From: Alphaproteobacteria bacterium
GTDB lineage: Bacteria > Pseudomonadota > Alphaproteobacteria > Acetobacterales > Acetobacteraceae
NCBI GenBank assembly: GCA_026225015.1
Contig: JAMFRY010000027.1
Location: 1 to 6,685, forward strand
Length of the DNA: 6,685 nt
Direction: 5' to 3'
The notes under the pieces are model-generated. The model ran no database searches, was not told the origin of the DNA, and saw only the letters and a program-made list of their open reading frames with translations. Position numbers and translations under genes: made by a program. The first letter of the stretch is position 1, and each line of letters begins with the position of its first letter. This document shows positions 6,538 through 6,685 of this stretch, in pieces.

Positions 6538-6685
6538 GGCACACAAGCCAAACATTTAGCCTGGAGAAAACAACGGGCCGATATGGGCACGGAGTTCGGG
6601 CGGCTGCATGAGGAGCCCAGTACGCACTGGAGCGACCGACAAGGGATTTTCCCAATATTTTTCGGCCCGGTTGCGCGCCGCTAAG
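6538..6685. other. Unassigned 148 bp at window end
   Basis: I recognise no gene here. Short open frames exist (for example + strand 6583-6684, 33 codons, and one from 6608 running off the end), but neither has a good ribosome binding site or a familiar motif. An 8-bp inverted repeat, CGGGCCGA at 6574-6581 and TCGGCCCG at 6662-6669, is about 80 bp apart and probably chance. Confidence 0.4.

Noticed and set aside
6574..6669. Inverted 8-bp repeat flanking the last 100 bp, considered as insertion-sequence ends
   Set aside because: There is no transposase, no target duplication and only 8 bp of match in GC-rich sequence, so chance is the simplest reading.
6496..6685. Minus-strand frame open from the window edge to a stop near 6496
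   Set aside because: It resembles no family I know, is cut by the window edge, and partly overlaps the conserved end of the LysR gene.

Overview
This is a GC-rich bacterial window with coding on the + strand throughout. It most likely comes from an alphaproteobacterium. The leftmost gene is the 3' part of a 5-aminolevulinate synthase, the C4 (Shemin) route to heme typical of Alphaproteobacteria, and the rest of the gene content fits that group. The taxon cannot be fixed further from sequence alone.

Layout: (1) positions 2-508 hold the C-terminal 168 residues of a hemA-type ALAS, including the PLP lysine. (2) A 97-bp gap carries a strong ribosome binding site and half of an unusual 12-bp repeat. 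(3) Positions 606-5429 hold a compact four-gene operon in the order coxG-coxM-coxS-coxL. All three junctions are 4-bp ATGA overlaps. It encodes a membrane-anchored SRPBCC (CoxG-like) protein and the FAD, 2x[2Fe-2S] and molybdopterin subunits of a xanthine-oxidase-family hydroxylase. (4) Positions 5430-5644 hold a decayed minus-strand tail of an SGNH/TesA-like esterase, then a probable promoter. (5) Positions 5645-6537 hold a LysR-family regulator broken by one apparent missing base near 6285. (6) The last 148 bp hold nothing I can identify.

The three enzyme subunits should form the usual (LMS)2 molybdenum hydroxylase. Substrate would be oxidised at the Mo-cytosine dinucleotide centre of the large subunit. 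Electrons would then pass through the two iron-sulfur clusters of the small subunit to FAD in the medium subunit. CoxG-like proteins are linked to membrane attachment or quinone delivery for such enzymes, and this one has two hydrophobic segments at its C-terminus. Automatic annotation would probably call this carbon monoxide dehydrogenase. However, the active-site loop reads AYRGPW, with no cysteine where true CO dehydrogenase has AYxCSFR, and it also differs from the form II AYRGAGR loop. No coxD/E/F-type maturation gene lies beside it. The substrate is therefore open.

The most distinctive features are the unusual active-site loop and a roughly 95-residue C-terminal domain joined to the large subunit by a Pro/Ala-rich linker. 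The region just downstream of the operon looks like a rearrangement or decay zone, with an esterase remnant and a frameshifted regulator.
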